A DNA stretch of 64,000 bases from an uncultured Lachnospiraceae bacterium (GTDB taxonomy: Bacteria; Bacillota; Clostridia; Lachnospirales; Lachnospiraceae): the NCBI GenBank assembly GCA_910576815.1, contig CAJTKA010000001.1, positions 1 to 64,000 on the forward strand. The letters run 5' to 3'. The notes beneath the pieces are model-generated. The model was not told where the DNA came from. It saw only the letters and a list, made by a program, of their open reading frames with translations, and did no database searches. Below are positions 1 to 7,982 of the stretch, piece after piece; positions within the stretch are counted from its first letter, which is position 1; every line of letters begins with the position of its first letter. The position numbers and the translations under genes are program-made.

Positions 1-2
1 AC

Positions 3-704
3 GAAGACTATGCCTGGGAGAAACAGCTTAGCTCAAAAGTTGTAAAGTGGTGTAAAGCTGTTAATAACGATGATATGCAAGAAGGTTATGGAGAGTGTTT
101 ATATGGTTATAAGAATGATAGAATTGTAGATTTAGTTGGTCCAATTGGAGTACGCAAATTAACAAAAAGGGCGGGCGCTGATGTTGATTTACCAGATAAA
201 ATAGAAAGACCGTATATTTCACAAGTTATAACATTTGATGTGCTATATTATGTTGAGGAGGCAAAGGAAGAACTGCAATATTTATTTAGTATTATTGATA
301 TGTTTGATTTGTCAGATGAAGATAAAAAACAGTTTTTACAGGAGATTTTACAATATTGGATTCTTTCTGTTAAAGATAGTAAATGGGAAACTGAACGAGA
401 AAGAAGATATGTGCTGTTCTTGTATGATGATTATACATACAAAGAAACAGAATTTGATGATACGTTTCTGAAAGTGAAAACATCGTTGTTCATAACACCG
501 GATTTTATTATAGTGAAAAATCCGAGTAGGTGGGAAATAAAAAGGCAATTAGAGGCTAAAAGAAAGGCTCTTTATAGTAAAGAATATTTGTTTTGTGAGA
601 ATTGCCTTATACAAGACCATGATGCGGCGGTTTTTAAACAGCCGGATAAATGCCCAATATGCGGATCTAAAAATATAAAAATAATATATCGTGAAAATTC
701 TTAG
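3..704 (+). CDS. C-terminal part of a protein of unknown function with a zinc ribbon (5' end outside the window)
   Basis: The reading frame is already open at base 3, so the gene begins upstream of the window and the first internal ATG at 75 is probably not its start. The visible part is about 233 residues, rich in Lys, Glu, Tyr and Asp. It ends in a CxxC...CPxCG pair (CENC and CPICG), which should bind zinc as a ribbon. A patch reading WETERERRYVL followed by a strand-like LKVKTSLFITPDFI loosely recalls DUF2971 proteins, but this is only a resemblance. The DNA is much more AT-rich than the housekeeping genes that follow, which suggests an accessory or transferred segment ending just before trpS. 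I do not assign a function. Confidence 0.6.
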   Translation, partial: EDYAWEKQLSSKVVKWCKAVNNDDMQEGYGECLYGYKNDRIVDLVGPIGVRKLTKRAGADVDLPDKIERPYISQVITFDVLYYVEEAKEELQYLFSIIDMFDLSDEDKKQFLQEILQYWILSVKDSKWETERERRYVLFLYDDYTYKETEFDDTFLKVKTSLFITPDFIIVKNPSRWEIKRQLEAKRKALYSKEYLFCENCLIQDHDAAVFKQPDKCPICGSKNIKIIYRENS

Positions 705-731
705 TAGTAAGAATTTCCGTTTTACTACTAA
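701..731. terminator. AT-rich inverted repeat after the first gene
   Basis: TTAGTAGTAA (701-710) pairs with TTACTACTAA (722-731) around an 11-base loop. The left arm contains the stop codon of the upstream gene. Only three T follow directly, so it is a weak terminator at best. It sits at the edge between AT-rich DNA and trpS. Confidence 0.35.
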
Positions 732-757
732 TTTCGAGTCTGCTTATAATGGATTCC

Positions 758-786
758 TTGACGGGAGAGGGCGGCAGTGCTATATT
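758..786 (+). promoter_or_regulatory. Sigma-A-type promoter for trpS
   Basis: TTGACG (758-763) and TATATT (781-786) are separated by exactly 17 bases. Transcription would start near 793, about 60 bases before the chosen trpS start. This rules out the longer in-frame reading from 749. No T-box leader features (specifier stem, conserved T-box sequence) are visible in the short leader. Confidence 0.6.
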
Positions 787-853
787 GGTTAAAGAACTGT
801 ATCAGGCGTATGACAATGTTCGTAGAGCATACGGGAGAGGAAAGAAAGGTATC

Positions 854-1858
854 ATGATAGACGGAAATAAAGTATTGTTCAGTGGAATGCAGGCCACGGG
901 AAATCTGACGCTGGGGAACTATCTGGGAGCCTTGAAGAACTGGGTGACGCTCTGTGACGAGTACCAGTGTTTTTACTCGGTGGTAGACCTTCATTCCATT
1001 ACCATCAGACAGGATCCGGCGGAACTGCGCAGAAGGGCGAGAAATCTGCTCACGCTTTATATTGCGGCGGGGATCGATCCTGAAAAGAACTGTCTCTATT
1101 ATCAGTCTCATGTATCGGGACATACGGAGTTATCATGGATTCTGAATTGCTTTACGTATATGGGAGAGTTGAATCGCATGACCCAGTTTAAGGACAAGTC
1201 AGCGAAGCACGCGGATAATATCAACGCAGGTCTGTTTACCTATCCGGTGCTGATGGCGGCTGATATCCTGCTCTATCAGTCGGACGTGGTGCCCGTCGGT
1301 AAGGATCAGCTGCAGCATCTGGAGATCACTCGTGATATCGCGCAGCGTTTCAATGCCATTTACGGCGATGTGTTCACGATTCCAGAGCCCTATGTCGGCA
1401 AAACGGGAGCCAGCATCAAGAGCCTGCAGAATCCGGAGAAGAAAATGTCAAAGTCCGACGAGAATCCCAATGCCAGCATTTATCTGATGGATGATCCGGG
1501 CACTATCATTCGCAAATTTAAGCGGGCGGTGACGGATTCGGAAGCTTGTGTGCGCTACAGCGAAGAACAGCCGGGCATCAGGAATCTGATCGATATTTAC
1601 AGCGCCTGCACGGGAAAGACGCCGGAGGAGACAGAGAAAGAGTTTGATGGCAAAGGCTACGGCGACTTTAAGATGGCTGTGGGAGAGGCTGTGGTAGGGG
1701 TATTGAAGCCCCTTCAGGACAGATACGAAGAATTGAGCAAAAACAAGGATTATATCGATAAAGTGATTAAGGATAACGCTGAGAAGGCAAATTATTATGC
1801 TGCGAAGACGCTGCGAAAGGTGCAGAAGAAGGTGGGCTTTCCGGAGCGTATCCGCTAA
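854..1858 (+). CDS. trpS: Tryptophan--tRNA ligase
   Basis: Charges tRNA-Trp with tryptophan in the cytoplasm. The 334-residue length is normal for bacterial TrpS. Class I signatures are both present: the HIGH-type motif TGNLTLGN at about residues 15-22 and KMSKS at 197-201. The start ATG at 854 is preceded by GGAAAGAAAGG and follows a good promoter. The frame is open up to 749, but that upstream part overlaps the promoter and does not resemble TrpS. Many Firmicutes regulate trpS by a T-box; none is seen here, so expression is probably constitutive from 758-786. Confidence 0.97.
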   Translation: MIDGNKVLFSGMQATGNLTLGNYLGALKNWVTLCDEYQCFYSVVDLHSITIRQDPAELRRRARNLLTLYIAAGIDPEKNCLYYQSHVSGHTELSWILNCFTYMGELNRMTQFKDKSAKHADNINAGLFTYPVLMAADILLYQSDVVPVGKDQLQHLEITRDIAQRFNAIYGDVFTIPEPYVGKTGASIKSLQNPEKKMSKSDENPNASIYLMDDPGTIIRKFKRAVTDSEACVRYSEEQPGIRNLIDIYSACTGKTPEETEKEFDGKGYGDFKMAVGEAVVGVLKPLQDRYEELSKNKDYIDKVIKDNAEKANYYAAKTLRKVQKKVGFPERIR

Positions 1859-1926
1859 ATGCAAATGAGATGCAGCAATTTTTGCGGTACAGGTAAATCA
1901 AATATATCATGAAAATGGAGGAAAAG

Positions 1927-2931
1927 ATGGACGGTCAATGGAATCAGAACCAACAGCAGGGGAACCCGAATCAGCAGCAGGGGAATCCGTATCAGCAGCA
2001 GGGGAATCCGTATCAACAGCAGGGGAACCCTTACCAGCAGCAGGGAAATCCGTATCAGCAGGCAAATCCCTATATGGGTGGCGGCGGTGCCAATTACGGT
2101 GGCGGCTTAGGGCCGGAGAAAGCGCCCAATATCTTTCAGCAGTTTGCGCTTGCGTTTGTACCGCCGAAATATAATTTACTGACGAAGGTAAAGGTCGGGA
2201 GCATGATCGGTTTTGTAACGCTGCTGGTACTGATTACTACAGTGCTTTCCTTTGTATCTCTGGCAGTGGAGTTTTCGTCGATCAATATGGAAGCAGTGGC
2301 ATCAGCCCTGCCGGATTTTGAAGTCAAGAACGGCAGACTGTATCTGGATGAGGACTTCCGGTATGACGATGACGGGTTGTTTGTTTATATGACGGAAGAC
2401 ATTGACGGATTCAGCTATGAAGATGCGGCGGATCTGGCGGCCGAGGGATATTATAATATTCTTCTGGTCGGCCGGGACAGAATGTCTCTTATGCAGAATA
2501 CAGAATATCAACAGCTTGATTTCAAGGATTTTGGAAGTACGCTGGAAATCAGCAGATCATGGATCGTCACCAAGCTGGTGCCGTTTATGCTGATCGCGGT
2601 GGCAATCGCGTATGTGTTCTTCTTTGTGGGGAGAGTGTTGTGGTACTTCCTGTGTGCGGCGATCTATATGCTGATCGGGATGGCCATTGCCGCTATTGTG
2701 AGCAAACATATCGAGACAGGGGAGCTGTTTCGGATCGCGGTATACGCAAAAGTACTGTTCTTTGTGATCGCGACAGTCATCAGTCTGCTGCCGTTTGTAA
2801 ATTTTGCAATTCCCCTCTGGTTCAGGATCGCTGCCACAACAGCGTTTATGGCCTTTGCAATCGTGAAGCTGCCCGGCAGGAAGCTGAATACGGCGCCGCC
2901 CATGTCGATGGGAGGTCAGGGATGGCAGTGA
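1927..2931 (+). CDS. DUF1189-like polytopic membrane protein with Gln-rich repeat N-terminus
   Basis: A 334-residue protein. The N-terminus (about residues 9-49) is a run of QQQGNPY heptads followed by a glycine-rich linker. Next come a membrane segment near 90-115, an extracytoplasmic domain of about 100 residues, and several more membrane segments to the C-terminus. The pattern of one N-terminal membrane helix, an external domain and a C-terminal helix bundle fits the DUF1189 family of Firmicutes membrane proteins, whose function is unknown. ATG 1927 is preferred over the in-frame ATG at 1909 because GGAGG (1917-1921) lies 5 bases before it. The gene ends 3 bases from the convergent phosphatase gene. 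Confidence 0.7.
   Translation: MDGQWNQNQQQGNPNQQQGNPYQQQGNPYQQQGNPYQQQGNPYQQANPYMGGGGANYGGGLGPEKAPNIFQQFALAFVPPKYNLLTKVKVGSMIGFVTLLVLITTVLSFVSLAVEFSSINMEAVASALPDFEVKNGRLYLDEDFRYDDDGLFVYMTEDIDGFSYEDAADLAAEGYYNILLVGRDRMSLMQNTEYQQLDFKDFGSTLEISRSWIVTKLVPFMLIAVAIAYVFFFVGRVLWYFLCAAIYMLIGMAIAAIVSKHIETGELFRIAVYAKVLFFVIATVISLLPFVNFAIPLWFRIAATTAFMAFAIVKLPGRKLNTAPPMSMGGQGWQ
1951..2073 (+). repeat. 21-bp coding minisatellite (QQQGNPY heptads)
   Basis: Five near-identical 21-bp units plus a shortened sixth encode QQQGNPN/QQQGNPY heptads in the N-terminus of the DUF1189-like protein. The unit length is a multiple of three, so gain or loss of copies would change linker length without breaking the frame. 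Confidence 0.9.
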
Positions 2932-2934
2932 TCG

Positions 2935-3672
2935 TCATCCCTGAAAGACGTCTGTAAAATAACCTGCGGTGGAAATCTGCTCGCCGCCCTGTGATAAATG
3001 ACTCGTGTCACCGATCACCTGTGCGCGGAAGTGAGCGATGCTATTTTGCCGCTCCTCCGTGGCCAGTACGGTTACCGAGGTGGGTGCCAGGAAGAAGTCG
3101 TGAAAGAGCAGCGCCGGCGAAAAGCCGAGCAGATGGCTCATCATCACGCAGGTGATGCCCAGATGACAGAAAATAACGATCGTATCCTGTTTCACAGTCC
3201 CGTCCGCAGCGACGGGATTGTTGTTTTTGTAATAATTGTGTTCCCGTTCATAGCCATAAGAAGACAGAACTGTGTCAAGCCCCGCACAGACTTCATCGTA
3301 GGCGGGGATCAGCTCCGGATTGGAACGGTAGATGTCCGTCTTACGCCAGTTTTCTTTGTCATACATTTCAGGTATCGCGGTCCAGTATTCCGGCATAAAG
3401 TCCCAGGGTACGCCATGGCGTCCCGTTGTGGGATCTTCGATCTTATACATAAATTCTTTCATCCATTCATAGGTGACGGCTTCTTTGCCGACGGCAGCAA
3501 GGGAGTAGGATGCGGTCTGTTTCGCCCGTCCCAGAGGAGAACAGTAAAATTGTGTGATATTTTCCCACTTTGCCACCCGCTTTGCGAGAAGCTTTGCCTC
3601 CCGCTCTCCCTTTTCCGTGAGGCAGTCGTTTTCATAGTTGGGGTCTCCGTGCCTGATAAAGATGATTCTCAT
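2935..3672 (-). CDS. Histidine phosphatase (phosphoglycerate mutase superfamily)
   Basis: A 245-residue protein with the RHG motif at residues 7-9 (IRHGDPNYEND), where the His is the phospho-acceptor of the family. CSPLGRAKQTA supplies the conserved Arg, and HLGITCVMM near the C-terminus supplies the second catalytic His. The substrate cannot be read from sequence; family members act on sugar phosphates, nucleotides or other small phosphomonoesters. The start is the ATG at 3672-3670 (minus strand), with GGAAGG just upstream. The frame stays open to 3816, but the extra residues look like AT-rich leader. It is convergent with the DUF1189-like gene with almost no intergenic space. Confidence 0.85.
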   Translation of the reverse strand: MRIIFIRHGDPNYENDCLTEKGEREAKLLAKRVAKWENITQFYCSPLGRAKQTASYSLAAVGKEAVTYEWMKEFMYKIEDPTTGRHGVPWDFMPEYWTAIPEMYDKENWRKTDIYRSNPELIPAYDEVCAGLDTVLSSYGYEREHNYYKNNNPVAADGTVKQDTIVIFCHLGITCVMMSHLLGFSPALLFHDFFLAPTSVTVLATEERQNSIAHFRAQVIGDTSHLSQGGEQISTAGYFTDVFQG

Positions 3673-3761
3673 GATGTTTCCTTCCTTTCCTGCAAATTTG
3701 TATATTTCGCAATTTCTTTTCTTGGAATTTAGTAAAATTTTATATTTATTTGTAGGTATTA

Positions 3762-3770
3762 TGTTATAAT
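3762..3770 (+). promoter_or_regulatory. Extended -10 promoter element upstream of hflK
   Basis: TGTTATAAT is a perfect TATAAT with an upstream TG, typical of extended -10 promoters. No good -35 hexamer lies 16-18 bases upstream. If used, the hflK transcript would carry a leader of about 160 bases containing the inverted repeats at 3839-3922. Confidence 0.45.
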
Positions 3771-3838
3771 CATCTATAACATAAAACATCATATAACACG
3801 CAGACGAGAAAAACAAGGACTCTGTTACGAAAAGAAAA

Positions 3839-3922
3839 GATTGAAAATTAAAATTTTCAATCGCGAGATTTGTGTCGGCGCACTGCTTGACACAAACTCG
3901 TTCATGCGCAAAAAGCAGCGCA
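3839..3922 (+). promoter_or_regulatory. Triple inverted-repeat leader of hflK, with shared GACACAAACTCG motif
   Basis: Three hairpins follow each other. GATTGAAAATT (3839-3849) pairs perfectly with AATTTTCAATC (3852-3862). CGAG plus TTTGTGTC (3864-3876, one bulged A) pairs with GACACAAACTCG (3889-3900). TGCGC (3905-3909) pairs with GCGCA (3918-3922). The last hairpin ends just before the ribosome binding site. No T-run follows, so none is a terminator. The segment 3887-3922 closely matches 24192-24227 upstream of the GntR gene. Confidence 0.5.
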
Positions 3923-3938
3923 GAAATGGAGAAAGATC

Positions 3939-4964
3939 ATGTTAGGAAAAAGCAGACCAAAAGTTAATATTCCCAAAGGAAAGGGCGCGACGGCAGTGAA
4001 GATCATAGTAGTTGTCATTCTTCTTCTCATACTGGTCAGTGGCTCTTATTATTCGATCCAGGAGGAGGAGCAGGCTGTCGTCTGTACCTTCGGTTCGCCG
4101 AAGGCCGTCTCTGCACCGGGGCTTCATTTTAAGATCCCCTTTATCCAGACGGTGACGAAGGTCAACACCACCATCCAGGGCTTTCCCATTGGCTATCGGC
4201 AGAATGAGGAAGGAGAGAGTGTAGAAAGCGGAGAGGACACGATGATGATCACCTCCGACTACAATTTTATCAATGTAGATTTCTATGTGGAATACAGGGT
4301 GACTGACCCGGTCAAAGCCCTGTATGCCTCCCAGAAACCGGATCTGATCCTGAAAAATATCGCACAGAACTGCATCCGTACGACCATTGGTTCCTACGGT
4401 GTAGACAGTGTGCTGACCACGGGCAAAAACGAGATTCAGTCCAATATCAAGCAGATGATCTTGGATAAGCTGGAGATCTATGATATCGGCATCCAGCTTG
4501 TCAATATCACGATTCAGGATGCGGAGCCGCCGACTGCGGAGGTACAGAGCGCTTTTAAGGAGGTAGAGACCGCAAAGCAGGGCAAAGAGACGGCGCTAAA
4601 CAACGCCAATAAATACCGCAACGAGCAGATTCCCAATGCGGAAGCGGAGTCGGATAAGATTCTGCAGGACGCGGAGGCGAAAAAGCAGGAGCGTATCAAC
4701 GAGGCGAATGGTCAGGTCGCCCGCTTCAACTCCATGTATCAGGAGTATGTAAAATATCCGGAAGTGACCAAAAAGCGTATGTTCTATGAAGCGATAGAGG
4801 ATGTGCTGCCGGATGTCAAGGTTGTCATTGAGGGCGAAGGCGGGAAGACCACCACAATGCTGCCGCTTGACAGTTTCGTTTCGGATGGCTCCTCGTCCAT
4901 ACAGGATGCGGAGAGGACGAACGAGGCAAATACGGCGGAAACGTCGGAAACGGAGGAAGATTGA
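3939..4964 (+). CDS. hflK: SPFH/Band 7 membrane protein HflK-like
   Basis: A 341-residue protein with a short basic cytoplasmic N-terminus, one membrane helix at about residues 19-39, then the SPFH/Band 7 domain (EEEQAVVCTFGSPKAVSAPGLHF onward). A long charged helix follows (about 200-270, Ala/Glu/Lys-rich), then an acidic tail. HflK and HflC form a membrane ring that in other bacteria surrounds and modulates the FtsH protease; ftsH is not in this window. The start has GGAGAAAG 5-10 bases upstream. It is the first gene of a two-gene unit with hflC, whose start lies 2 bases after this stop. Confidence 0.88.
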   Translation: MLGKSRPKVNIPKGKGATAVKIIVVVILLLILVSGSYYSIQEEEQAVVCTFGSPKAVSAPGLHFKIPFIQTVTKVNTTIQGFPIGYRQNEEGESVESGEDTMMITSDYNFINVDFYVEYRVTDPVKALYASQKPDLILKNIAQNCIRTTIGSYGVDSVLTTGKNEIQSNIKQMILDKLEIYDIGIQLVNITIQDAEPPTAEVQSAFKEVETAKQGKETALNNANKYRNEQIPNAEAESDKILQDAEAKKQERINEANGQVARFNSMYQEYVKYPEVTKKRMFYEAIEDVLPDVKVVIEGEGGKTTTMLPLDSFVSDGSSSIQDAERTNEANTAETSETEED

Positions 4965-4966
4965 TC

Positions 4967-6007
4967 ATGGATGTAAATACACAGACCTTCGAGCGTTTTA
5001 ACTCGGACGGAACGAAGAAAAGGAAAGATAAGGAAAAGAAAAAAGGCGGAAAACTCGGCATTTTTCTGGGGATACTTGCAGTTGCTGCCATTATTTTACT
5101 GGCAAATTCCATGGTGGTGACCAAGCAGAACCAGTTTAAGCTGATCAGACAGTTTGGGCGTGTGGACAGGGTGGTGTCGGTTCCGGGCCTCTCCTTTAAG
5201 ATCCCGTTTATCGAGTCCGTAGACACGGTTCCCAAGGAGCTTCTGCTCTACGACCTGCCGCCCTCTGACGTGATCACTTCGGATAAGAAGACGATGATCG
5301 TGGACAGCTATGTGCTCTGGCGGGTGACAGATCCCCTGAAATTTGCGCAGACCTTGAGCTGCTCGGTGACAAATGCGGAGAGCCGTATTGATGCCATTGT
5401 CTATAATGCGACCAAAAACACCATCTCCAACATGAAGCAGGACGAGGTCATCAGGAGCCGCGATGGAAAGATGACCATCACGGTGGATGAATCAGGCACT
5501 GAGCTTCAGGGAAATGATCTCGATCTTTCGGGGGCTCATGAGGAAGTGGTGAGGATCACCTCGCTGACAGAGGCGGTCATGGGACAGATCAACCATGTGG
5601 AGAAGCAGTACGGCATTGAACTGGCGGCGGTGGAAGTCAAAAAACTCGACCTTCCCGACGACAACAAACAGGCGGTCTACAACCGCATGATCTCGGAGCG
5701 CGGCAATATCGCGGCACAGTATACGGCGGAAGGAAAGTCCGAAGCAAAGATGATAGAGAACACCACCGATAAGGAAGTCTCCATCATGATTTCTGATGCG
5801 CAGGCAAAGGCGGAGGCAACCATTGCTGAGGGAGAGGCAGAATACATGCGCATTCTCTCAGGTGCTTACTCCAATCCAGAGAAGACCGATTTTTACTCTT
5901 TCGTGCGTGCACTTGATGCACTTAAGGAAAGCGTGGTAGGAGAGAATAAGACGGTGATCCTCACGGAGGATTCCCCGATCACCCAGATTTTTAACGGCAG
6001 ATATTAA
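4967..6007 (+). CDS. hflC: SPFH/Band 7 membrane protein HflC-like
   Basis: A 346-residue partner of HflK. It has a Lys-rich cytoplasmic N-terminus, a membrane helix near residues 30-48 and an SPFH domain beginning near VVTKQNQFKLIRQFG. The family-typical segment YVLWRVTDPLKFAQTL and a helical Ala/Glu-rich region (QAKAEATIAEGEAEYMRIL) follow. An insertion of about 30 residues (DGKMTITVDESGTELQGNDL) interrupts the SPFH domain. I chose ATG 4967, 10 bases after GGAGG; an in-frame TTG at 4961 is possible. It is translationally close to hflK and probably cotranscribed. Confidence 0.88.
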   Translation: MDVNTQTFERFNSDGTKKRKDKEKKKGGKLGIFLGILAVAAIILLANSMVVTKQNQFKLIRQFGRVDRVVSVPGLSFKIPFIESVDTVPKELLLYDLPPSDVITSDKKTMIVDSYVLWRVTDPLKFAQTLSCSVTNAESRIDAIVYNATKNTISNMKQDEVIRSRDGKMTITVDESGTELQGNDLDLSGAHEEVVRITSLTEAVMGQINHVEKQYGIELAAVEVKKLDLPDDNKQAVYNRMISERGNIAAQYTAEGKSEAKMIENTTDKEVSIMISDAQAKAEATIAEGEAEYMRILSGAYSNPEKTDFYSFVRALDALKESVVGENKTVILTEDSPITQIFNGRY

Positions 6008-6021
6008 GGAGCGACCCCGCA

Positions 6022-6888
6022 ATGGATATTGACTGCTTTTTTCAGGAACTGGATTCCTATTTTGAAAAGAATGATACGGCAGGTGTGGACGCCTACCTTA
6101 TGACTTCCCTGCAGAAGGCTAAGGAGGAAGAAGACTATGCCGCCTATATTTCGATCGGCAATGAGATGATCGGCTTTTACCGCAGTGTGTCCGCCTTTGA
6201 AAAGGCGTATGTGGCGGCGGAGGATGTCCTCCTGTTAATGGAAGAACTGAATCTGGAAGACAGTGAACATTTTGCCACCACGCTCTTAAATGCGGCCACC
6301 GCTTACAGCATGGGAGGAGATTTTGCCCAGGCGATGCGGTTTTATCGGCAGGCGGTGCGGATCTACGAGAATCGTTTGTCCCCCGAGGATTACCGTTTTG
6401 CGGGGCTTTATAATAACATGAGCATCCTCTTAGAAAAAATGGATGAGAACGAGGAGGCTGCTGAATGCGCAAAGAAAGCGCTTGCCGTGATTGAAAAACA
6501 GGAGGGAAGCGATGCACAGACAGCGACCACCCTCACAAACCTGGCCCTGATCTGTTTTAAGCTTTCGCGAAACGAGGAGGCAAAGGAACACCTGACACGG
6601 GCGATCGCCCTCTTTGAAAAGGACGGCGATACGCCGAATGAGCATTACAGTGGGGCACTTGCCGGTATGGGGGAGGCGTGCTTTCGTGACGGCGAGTACG
6701 AGAAAGCCCTGTCCTATTATGAGCGTGCGCTGGAGGATGTGAAACGGCATTATGGTGAGAACATGAGCTACGGCGTTCTCTGTGAGAACTGTGCTGCGGT
6801 CTGTGGCGCCATGGGTGCTTCTGAGAAACAGGAAACTTATCAGAAGAAGGCACGGGAAGTGATTGAACGGTTTCAGGGGAAAGCATAG
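6022..6888 (+). CDS. Tetratricopeptide repeat protein
   Basis: A 288-residue soluble protein built almost entirely of TPR-type helical pairs. Examples are SMGGDFAQAMRFYRQAVRIYENR near residue 100 and the C-terminal repeat FRDGEYEKALSYYERALEDVKRHYG. There is no signal peptide or membrane segment. TPR proteins act as binding scaffolds, and the partner cannot be told from sequence. It starts 14 bases after hflC behind AAGGAG and is likely part of the same transcript, followed by the DUF4037 gene. Confidence 0.85.
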   Translation: MDIDCFFQELDSYFEKNDTAGVDAYLMTSLQKAKEEEDYAAYISIGNEMIGFYRSVSAFEKAYVAAEDVLLLMEELNLEDSEHFATTLLNAATAYSMGGDFAQAMRFYRQAVRIYENRLSPEDYRFAGLYNNMSILLEKMDENEEAAECAKKALAVIEKQEGSDAQTATTLTNLALICFKLSRNEEAKEHLTRAIALFEKDGDTPNEHYSGALAGMGEACFRDGEYEKALSYYERALEDVKRHYGENMSYGVLCENCAAVCGAMGASEKQETYQKKAREVIERFQGKA

Positions 6889-6943
6889 GCGGCGGATTGT
6901 CGGTATTTGTGTGAAAAAGGAAGCGGGAAGAATGGTGAGATAG

Positions 6944-7831
6944 ATGAAAGGACTGGAATTATCGCAAAAATATTATGAAACATACGGAAAACCGATGATA
7001 GAAGGACGGTTCCCTGATATTGCCGATCAGACGGCAGCGGGCCTGGTCGGCTACGGTTCCGAATGTCTGGGGTTTGACGATGAGATATCGAGGGATCATG
7101 ACTATGGTCCCTCTTTTTGCATCTGGCTGCCCAGAAAGACGTACCGGCAATTTGGGGAGGCCATGCAGACAGCCTATGACGCCCTGCCAAAGACCTTTTT
7201 GGGGGTTTCCGAGCGAGTAGAGCAGGAACAGGGGAAAGGACGGGTGGGTGTCCTTTGTCTGGAAGATTTTTACAGAGGGATCCTCGGCAGGGAGACCCTG
7301 CCCGAGACCGATGCGCAGTGGCTGACAATCCCCGAGGAAGCGTTGGCAACCGCCACGGGTGGCAGCGTGTTTGAGGACAGACTCGGAGCGTTTTGTGCGA
7401 TTCGGGAGGGGCTGCTTGGGTATTATCCCGAGAAAGTGTGGCGGCGAAATCTGGCCGATGCGCTGGCAAAGGCGGCGCAGGCGGGACAGTACAACTATGC
7501 CCGTGCCATGCGGCGGGGTGAGCGCGTGGCAGCGGAGCTTGCCCTGAGTGAGTTTGTGCGGGAAAGTATGCGCCTGGTCTACCTGTTGAACCGTACTTAT
7601 GCGCCCTTTTATAAATGGATGCACAGGGGGCTGCGCGACCTTCCGACGGGAGGGGAGATCGGCGATATGCTGGGACTTCTTTATCAGACAGATGCAGAGG
7701 GGGACAGGATCCTTATCATCGAGGCGGTCTGCAGTGTTTTGGTACAGATTCTGCAGGAGAAGGGGCTGTCCGCGGGAACGGATTCTTTTTTGCAAAACCA
7801 TATTGGAGAAGTGCTGACGGGGTGCGTATAG
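6944..7831 (+). CDS. DUF4037 domain protein (putative nucleotidyltransferase-like fold)
   Basis: A 295-residue cytoplasmic protein with the segment GSECLGFDDEISRDHDYGP at residues 38-56. This pattern (GS, then acidic pairs D-D and D-H-D) marks DUF4037 and is reminiscent of the metal-binding GS...DxD motif of nucleotidyltransferases. No substrate or pathway is known to me. RBS quality is modest. It follows the TPR gene by 55 bases and ends at a strong terminator, so it closes the hflK-hflC-TPR-DUF4037 unit. Confidence 0.75.
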   Translation: MKGLELSQKYYETYGKPMIEGRFPDIADQTAAGLVGYGSECLGFDDEISRDHDYGPSFCIWLPRKTYRQFGEAMQTAYDALPKTFLGVSERVEQEQGKGRVGVLCLEDFYRGILGRETLPETDAQWLTIPEEALATATGGSVFEDRLGAFCAIREGLLGYYPEKVWRRNLADALAKAAQAGQYNYARAMRRGERVAAELALSEFVRESMRLVYLLNRTYAPFYKWMHRGLRDLPTGGEIGDMLGLLYQTDAEGDRILIIEAVCSVLVQILQEKGLSAGTDSFLQNHIGEVLTGCV

Positions 7832-7867
7832 AGGGTGGCCGTATCGGATGCGGGACCCTCTTTTTTT
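7830..7867 (+). terminator. Rho-independent terminator after the DUF4037 gene
   Basis: AGAGGGT (7830-7836) pairs with ACCCTCT (7855-7861), followed by a run of seven T. It overlaps the end of the DUF4037 gene. Confidence 0.85.
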
Positions 7868-7879
7868 CGCCATCTAATC

Positions 7880-7908
7880 TTGTAAAAGGCAGCAAGTTGT
7901 GCTACACT
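7880..7908 (+). promoter_or_regulatory. Sigma-A-type promoter of the Ig-like surface protein gene
   Basis: TTGTAA (7880-7885) and TACACT (7903-7908) are separated by 17 bases, just after the preceding terminator. The predicted leader is about 70 bases. Confidence 0.5.
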
Positions 7909-7982
7909 GTTAAAGGTTATAGTTAAATGGCAATACTGTACTATTTTTAGGATAGAGAGACAGAGAAGGGGTAGAAAGAGGG

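Noticed and set aside
749..853. N-terminal extension of TrpS
   Set aside because: It overlaps the promoter at 758-786 and does not resemble the family; ATG 854 gives the usual length.
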